Program-made: the position numbers and the translations under genes | Assembly: GCA_949825025.1 (NCBI GenBank) | Contig: OX463782.1 | Span: 33,079,351-33,143,350 of the forward strand | DNA length: 64,000 nt | From: Siphlonurus alternatus | Lineage: Eukaryota; Arthropoda; Insecta; Ephemeroptera; Siphlonuridae | Direction: 5' to 3' | Notes under the pieces: model-generated | The model's input: only the letters and a program-made list of their open reading frames with translations | Databases searched by the model: none | What the model was told of the DNA's origin: nothing | Shown: in pieces, positions 58,801 to 64,000 of the stretch | Numbering within the stretch: position 1 is the stretch's first letter | Layout of the letters: every line of letters begins with the position of its first letter

Positions 58801-59835
58801 ATGATTTTCTAGTCAGCTGACACTGCAGTCTACACATAACAATGCACATTGAATTCTTACCAGCAATTTCCACTGAAGATTTCCCATCAAGGATGCCCGA
58901 ATTTGGCCTTACGCAGTACTGTTTGGGCGCTGTGGTCTTGATCTTAAAACAAACTTTCTTCTCCGACGGGTTTGTCAACGTGATGTAAGAAGTCACAGGA
59001 GATGTGAAGGGACCTGAAACGAGGTACAATTTTAACAAAATTGGTAAGGAATTTGACCATACCAAATAGTTTAATCTTCATGAAAACTATCAAAGTTCGA
59101 GCTAATCAGCACCGGCAAAAGTAAGCAAAAGCATTAAATTTTTTAATGAAGACAACTCTTAGGTACAATCATACCGATATAAATACTGTATGCATACAGT
59201 ATAATAATATATATTGCACGTCATAATAGTCATATATGCATAATTATGATATGCATGCAGCTGTCATTTATTGTAAGTATTGTAACATGAGGTATGCCTA
59301 TATGCATACATTCTGTATGCATATGTATTTGTATGCATACACATCATGGCATACATTGAAGGAACATCAAAATCCTCCAATTATAATAATGAATTTAACA
59401 GTTCGTGGCTTATATACTGTACTCTATAGGTTAAGTATAGGTAAAACGCATACCTAGAATGCATTTTCACCAAAAATAGGCTCTGATGCTGAATATATGT
59501 ATGCATACAGACATGTATGCATACGTACAGTATCATATGCATGCACAAATAGGTCATTAAAAAAAGACATAACAAAAAGCAAGCAGACTATTACAGGGTA
59601 GCTTCGTTTACATTGCTTTGCCAAGATTCATAAATGCAAATAACTAAATTATACGAGAGCTTGACACTTGGCCAAACCCACAACCAGACAGATCATGAAG
59701 TCATCCGCAAGGGTCTAAAATATCCCGTCAAGGCCTATGCTTACAAGAGGAATTTTACATGTTATTACCTATGAACCTGAGTTCATTATGCGGCTCAATG
59801 ATGAGGACTTGCTCCTGTTTTTCCTGTTTTGCCAT
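52827..59835 (-). CDS. VAP: VAP (VAMP-associated protein, VAPA/VAPB type) ER tail-anchored tether
   Basis: VAPs sit in the ER membrane and bind FFAT-motif proteins at contact sites. Exons (minus): 59835-59769, 59013-58861, 57822-57713, 56840-56661, 54327-54226, 53009-52827. All are in phase with GT-AG borders and give 264 aa. The MSP domain (about residues 5-125) shows [55 protein letters not shown] and [19 protein letters not shown]. The proline altered in human VAPB P56S disease aligns with the P of TTAPK. A Lys/Ala/Pro linker follows, then a coiled coil ([20 protein letters not shown] and [13 protein letters not shown]). The C-terminal transmembrane anchor has [14 protein letters not shown] and ends KFLL. 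Intron 4 (56660-54328) contains a TTAA foldback element beginning about 60 bp from exon 5. A hAT-like element lies in intron 3, near exon 4. Very secure. Confidence 0.96.
53386..53556. repeat. Foldback with AATAATGAG arms, copy 2, VAP intron 5
   Basis: GGAATAATGAGCTATCT and its complement AGATAGCTCATTATTCT close a stem; the inner CTCATAATTGCACTCACCTG block matches the copy at 43575-43770. Confidence 0.7.
53780..53895. repeat. Foldback, about 115 bp, VAP intron 5
   Basis: GTCAGCTTCAATACCGGCTC pairs with GAGCCGGTTTTGAAGCTG; GTACTTTCT pairs with AGAAAGTGC. The loop contains GATAAGA/TCTTATC. Confidence 0.7.
54392..54738. mobile_element. TTAA-flanked foldback MITE, family C, copy 5
   Basis: TTAA at 54388-54391 and 54739-54742. 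Ends GGGTAAGGTAACGCCACCAA and TTGGTGGCGTTACCTTACCC are perfect complements, and the arms differ at only a few positions, so it is a young copy. Lies 61 bp from VAP exon 5. Confidence 0.96.
56932..57254. mobile_element. 323-bp hAT-like element with 8-bp target duplication
   Basis: Ends CAGTATTGCCAGGTC and GTCTGGCAACACTG are the common CAGTGTTGCCA hAT terminus. Flanking octamers TCCACACC and CCCACACC agree at seven of eight. The interior has ACCGCAGAAA tandem repeats and GAAATTCAAATTT foldbacks. VAP intron 3, about 90 bp upstream of exon 4. Confidence 0.88.
58312..58392. repeat. Second copy of the dispersed repeat at 19339-19430
   Basis: Same ordered blocks (TTTCACCATATGTCAT, TGATGTCACG, GTAGGCAAAA). 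VAP intron 2. Confidence 0.5.
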
Positions 59836-61100
59836 TTTTCCTATATATTACAACTGAATATGAAAATTTGAAGAGAAATTTGAGGAATTCTCTCCGCAAA
59901 TGGCTTCGATTGTAACCCCGGTGCAGTGGTGACTGTTCGTTACTCAATGCGCATGCGTAACGGTGGAAATGGCTGATGTGACGTCATTTATACGATTTTT
60001 TTTTTTTTGTAATTTTCGATAACGAAGATAAAAAATAGGATTTGAGTCATTTGACTCGCTCAAATATTTGAGCTAACAACAACTGAGAATGAAAGATTTA
60101 TGCACTATTTACATCAAATTTAACCATGTATTATTGCAAGTTTATAAAGAACCACTTTATAGCAAAAGCAAACGCTAAAAATTAAATTAATCAAGGCGTT
60201 TACACTGCGCAAAATAAAAAAGTTGACATAAAAAACGATATAAATGCATCTATATTTATTTGTTGGTTTAATTAATACACGGATAATTTTACTATTAAAA
60301 TGTAAAGAACCATTTATCCACTTAAAATAAGATACTAAGGAATATCTGTACAAATTAGTCGTATTACAGAATATAAATCAATTTATGACCACAAAAACAA
60401 ACTTCATATTTGCCGCTCATTTTCTAAGAAGCTTTTAAAAGTAGATAAAATTTAGAAAAAAACTATACAACTTTTAAATTTTATACGTAAAACAATATTA
60501 TGAACAATTGCAATATTGCAAATAATATGCGAATAACTTTAGACATATTTTAAAAATGTAATTTGAAAGTTATAATTAAAATATTGAAAAAATTGAAATT
60601 GATTTGATTTGATCTGATTCCAATCTTTTTTAAAAAACACTTTGTAAAAAATTGTAAGCAGCTGAAATTTGACGTAACCTCGTATTTTAAATTCACGATC
60701 ATAATTAATAACAAATATGCTCTCAATTAGAGATATACTACAGTAATCTACACTTAAATTTGGTACCATTAATTTCAGGCTCAATATATATATAGTAGGC
60801 TGAAGTGAACATTAACAGGTAATTAATGCATTAAGTTTTATGAGAATCAGGACATCATCTCATCATGATACATACAGTGTGCATACTGTGTTTAGGCTAT
60901 AGGCCCATCAAAATGATTACAAAATCCCCGTTTTGATGTGATAGTATTATTCCATAAGAGTTTATTCTCAGCATGAACAACTAATGCACTGTACGCATAC
61001 ACAGTCATTTTTAGAGACAGTGAATGCATACTGTATGCATGCATATTCCATATGCATACAGTATGATATCACATGCATACACAGTATGATACATAATATA
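59180..61100. repeat. Two clusters of TATGCATAC palindromes around the VAP 5' end
   Basis: Clusters at about 59180-59545 (VAP intron 1) and about 60870-61100 (upstream) contain many self-complementary runs such as ACTGTATGCATACAGT, TGTATGCATAC and CATATGCATACAGTATG. The DNA between, including VAP exon 1, lacks them. Confidence 0.7.
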
Positions 61101-61379
61101 TGCATATAGGCATATCAACCTTATTTTGAGATTGTATTGCTGATGCCAATGTTATGTGTGTGGATTTAAGGAAGGGGCGATTCTCCCCCTGCCAAATGTC
61201 CCAAAATACATTAAAGAATAAAGGTGTTACCACCCGTCGCCCCCTCCTACTTCAAATTTTAACATTGCTGGATAAGGTCTTCCCCCCCCCCCCGAGCTGG
61301 ATCCGCCCCTGGTTATGTACTCTACTGAATGTCCTATTATACAGTACAGTAAATAATAAGACGTGTGTTATATACTGGC

Positions 61380-61683
61380 TACGGTCCGTTACCTGGTTGT
61401 GATGGCTGTGAATTTTTGATGATACGGACCGACCGACGGCCAAAAATATTAGATGGCAACAAACAAAACAACCAACATTGCTTTTAAAGTTTCCCTCCAA
61501 ACATAAGTTTGCTGTGATGAGTTGGGAGAATTTTTCCCAGCCACTCGCAACCGGAAGTACTCCCCCTCTACTTCATTTTGGGAGCGTGCGAGTTTCAATT
61601 GGCCGTGGCTGACAACCATCACAACCAGGTTACGGACCCATCGACAGTTATTCACAGCCATCACAACCAGGTAACGGACCGTA
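61380..61683. mobile_element. Foldback with perfect 33-bp arms
   Basis: TACGGTCCGTTACCTGGTTG and the next 13 bases recur exactly, inverted, at 61651-61683. An imperfect third copy in the right-arm orientation lies at 61617-61638. Confidence 0.85.
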
Positions 61684-61730
61684 ACCTCTGCATTTCATTC
61701 ATATTACAGTGCAACAGTTTGAAATAAGCA

Positions 61731-61974
61731 TATCGATGGTGGTCCGTAAAAAACGACTAACTCATTTTATCGCATCCTCTCAAAAATGACTAACTCGTTT
61801 TATCGCGAGCCGAGATGGTCACTTTTGCACTATGGGTTTCCAGGTATACATTTTTTTATATCTGGAAACCCATAGTGCAAAAGCGACCATCTCGGCTCGC
61901 GATAAAACGAATTAGTCGTTTTTGAGAGGACGCGATAAAATGAGTTAGTTGTTTTTGACGGAACACCATCGATA
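61731..61974. mobile_element. 244-bp near-perfect palindrome
   Basis: From TATCGATGGTG to CACCATCGATA, with arms of about 110 bp. The inner 39 bp (GCGAGCCGAGATGGTC onward through CTATGGGTTTCCAG) pair with one mismatch around a short AT loop. No coding frame. Confidence 0.9.
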
Positions 61975-62829
61975 TACATATACATCATATGCATATAGGG
62001 TCAGCAGGCAAGCTAATACATAACTTAATTAAGTACACCCACTCAAAGCCAGTTGATTTCCATTATTGCAATAACCAAAGTCAACAAATTTAAGCCTGGC
62101 TTAGAGTTCATCTTTGCAAGTGAGCGTAATTGCTATTCATGGAGTTGACATTCCATACTTTCTAATAAACTCTGCCAAAGTCTTGCCCCGAACTGACAAC
62201 CATATTTTGTACTGGCATGTACATGTTGCAGTATCATACGTCATTCAAATCTTACATTAAGACTGGCAATTGCACTTTTTCTGACCGTTTTTGTTTCTTG
62301 GAATGTGCCGAAATGGTCATTTTTGGGCGTAAACTACAGGCTATGTTTTGAAAAGACTGTCTGCATTGTCTTTCTGTTTTGATCTAACAGAGTACTATAG
62401 AGCACCTGAGATGCACTACGTCAGCTAGTGGTTCCCCCGCCTCCTTCACTCTCCTCCATCCCCCTCTACAGTCTAACAAGCAAGAGTTTCCACCTGACAA
62501 TTTTCCGGAGTGGCTCATTTTCTAGTTATTACGATTATGAGCTAAATAAAAGCAGAACTATGTAATTTACGTCACTTTCGGAAATTTTCAGGCAACAACT
62601 CTTGCTTGTTAGATTGTATATTGTATCACCATAATATTAATATCAATCTTACTTGCTTAAACTGTTTTTAAAGAACAAAATTTATATTCCATTTTATTTC
62701 TGGAAGGTGTTTTGATTTGATGCAGAAATAGTTATTGTATTCTTGTGTATCATCTTGATTTTATATTTCAGGTTAATCAGATTAACAGACTTCATTCGAC
62801 ACCTGGTAAACATATACAACGGGTCAATA

Positions 62830-63877
62830 ATGGCAACAGGAAATACACTGCAGGTAAATTATGATGTTTGATAGCTATTAAATTATGTATAATACTGTAT
62901 TCAATTCAATGATCAATACATTATATGCTGGAACTGACATTACATGCTTTTATTGTGTATGATAAATTTCATTTTTATTTTCAGAAAGCCATCGACCTTG
63001 TGACCCAGGCCACAGCTGAGGACAAAAAGAAAAACTACGCTGAGGCCCTGAGATTGTATGAACATGGAGTTGAGTACTTCCTCCATGCAATCAAATGTAA
63101 TTATTTCACAATTATGACAACAATGTTATCAATTTAATCATTTGTTTTTGTGTGCTAATAGATGAAGTGCAAGGAGATAAGGCCAAAGATAGTCTTCGAG
63201 GCAAATGCATGCAGTACTTAGAGAGGGCAGAAAAACTGAAGAAATATTTGGAGACTGGAAAAAATAAGAAGCCAGTCAAGGAAGGAGCGTCTAGTTCCAA
63301 GTAAGAATTTAGTTTCTTTAACCTGTCATTTTTGTAAGGAGTTTTTAATATTTGGGGGGGAGACAAGTAGACTTGCCCACTTCCATTTTGCCCTAAAATA
63401 AATTTGGGGCGGAGGTTTAACATTGCTGCTGAAAAACTAAATTACAGTGTAAAAAGACAACCCTTCATTTAACTTCCCGATATATTTCGAAAACTACTTT
63501 CATAAAGTCAACCTCCTGTTTGCTGTTGCATATTTTATAAAGTGCAATTTCTACTTGACTGCAGTTTCCCGACAAAATACTAAACATCTTCAGTCTTGTT
63601 TGTTTTTGGAAAAAAATTCTATAGTAAATATTTTTTCAGGGGCAAAGACAAGAAGAGTGATGGTAGCGACAGTGATGATGAGGACCCTGAGAAGAAGAAG
63701 CTGCAGGCCAAGCTGGAGGGCGCCATTGTGGTGGAGAAGCCATGTGTCAAGTGGACGGATGTGGCTGGGCTAGAGTTAGCCAAGGAGGCCCTCAAAGAGG
63801 CAGTCATCCTTCCCATCAGGTTCCCTCACCTCTTCACCGGCAAGCGCATCCCCTGGAAGGGAATTCTCTTGTTTGGG
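62830..63877 (+). CDS. VPS4: VPS4 AAA-ATPase, 5' part (window ends inside the gene)
   Basis: VPS4 disassembles ESCRT-III filaments in multivesicular body formation, cytokinesis and budding. Coding exons: 62830-62853, 62985-63096, 63162-63300, 63640-63877, in phase, giving the first 171 residues. The MIT domain (about residues 5-75) has [40 protein letters not shown] and [11 protein letters not shown]. An acidic/basic linker follows ([20 protein letters not shown]). The AAA module begins with [39 protein letters not shown] and LLFG. The last exon stops exactly before the Walker A loop, which lies beyond the window. An acceptor-like TTTCAG at 62771 suggests a separate upstream 5'UTR exon. Identity is secure; the C-terminal half cannot be checked here. 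Confidence 0.95.
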
Positions 63878-64000
63878 GTAAGGAAAGAAATACCGGTACC
63901 TTGTCAGTTCTCTGTTGTATTTTCACAGTTATGAAATTTGAAGGGGTAGATGCAATCTATATAAAGTGTGTTTACTTTTGGTTGTATATAGTGTATTATA

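Larger units (their letters stand above)
59836..62771. other. Divergent region between VAP and VPS4
   Basis: Must hold both promoters and probably a VPS4 5'UTR exon, since an acceptor-like site occurs at 62771. Contains the palindrome clusters, one hAT-like end near 61275-61311 (GAGCTGGATCCGCCCCTG) and two large foldbacks. A moderately GC-richer patch next to VAP exon 1 (59880-59990) is the likeliest VAP promoter. Confidence 0.5.

Overview
This is a stretch of an AT-rich animal nuclear genome, most likely an arthropod. All seven recognisable genes are conserved eukaryotic housekeeping genes split by GT-AG introns, and their proteins look arthropod-like. The intergenic and intronic DNA is full of short foldback transposons, retrotransposon fragments and microsatellites. 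The species cannot be named from the sequence alone. The identifications rest on reading the exons, joining them in phase and recognising the families; no database search was run.

Layout. Positions 1-14243 hold no gene I can recognise, only repeats. From 14244 to 63877 lie SAS-6 (minus, 12 exons), EMC2 (minus, 6 exons), DEF8 (plus, 6 exons plus a candidate 45-nt cassette exon), TBRG1 (minus, 6 exons), NAE1/APP-BP1 (plus, 10 exons plus a probable microexon), VAP (minus, 6 exons) and the 5' half of VPS4 (plus, cut by the window end before its Walker A motif). Two pairs are head to head with short shared promoters: EMC2/DEF8 (396 bp between start codons) and TBRG1/NAE1 (117 bp). DEF8/TBRG1 and NAE1/VAP are tail to tail. 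VAP and VPS4 diverge across about 3 kb of palindrome-rich DNA.

The genes do not form one pathway. They cover centriole assembly (SAS-6), ER membrane protein insertion (EMC2), endolysosomal regulation (DEF8), a FYR-domain nuclear regulator (TBRG1), neddylation (NAE1), ER contact sites (VAP) and ESCRT disassembly (VPS4). Their closeness looks like ordinary compact housekeeping arrangement.

The most unusual part is the mobile DNA. About seventeen foldback elements of 0.15-1 kb sit at TTAA targets or carry degraded TTAA flanks, in several sequence families. Two arrays show elements side by side sharing a single TTAA. Other elements include three hAT-like foldback elements with near-perfect 8-bp target duplications, two 5'-truncated non-LTR retrotransposons, a tRNA-derived SINE, and a 1.7-kb inverted-repeat element whose arms carry a hammerhead-ribozyme-like fold. 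Two gene-model oddities deserve RNA evidence: a phase break in NAE1 that a 17- or 20-nt microexon would repair, and a phase-neutral 45-nt exon in DEF8.
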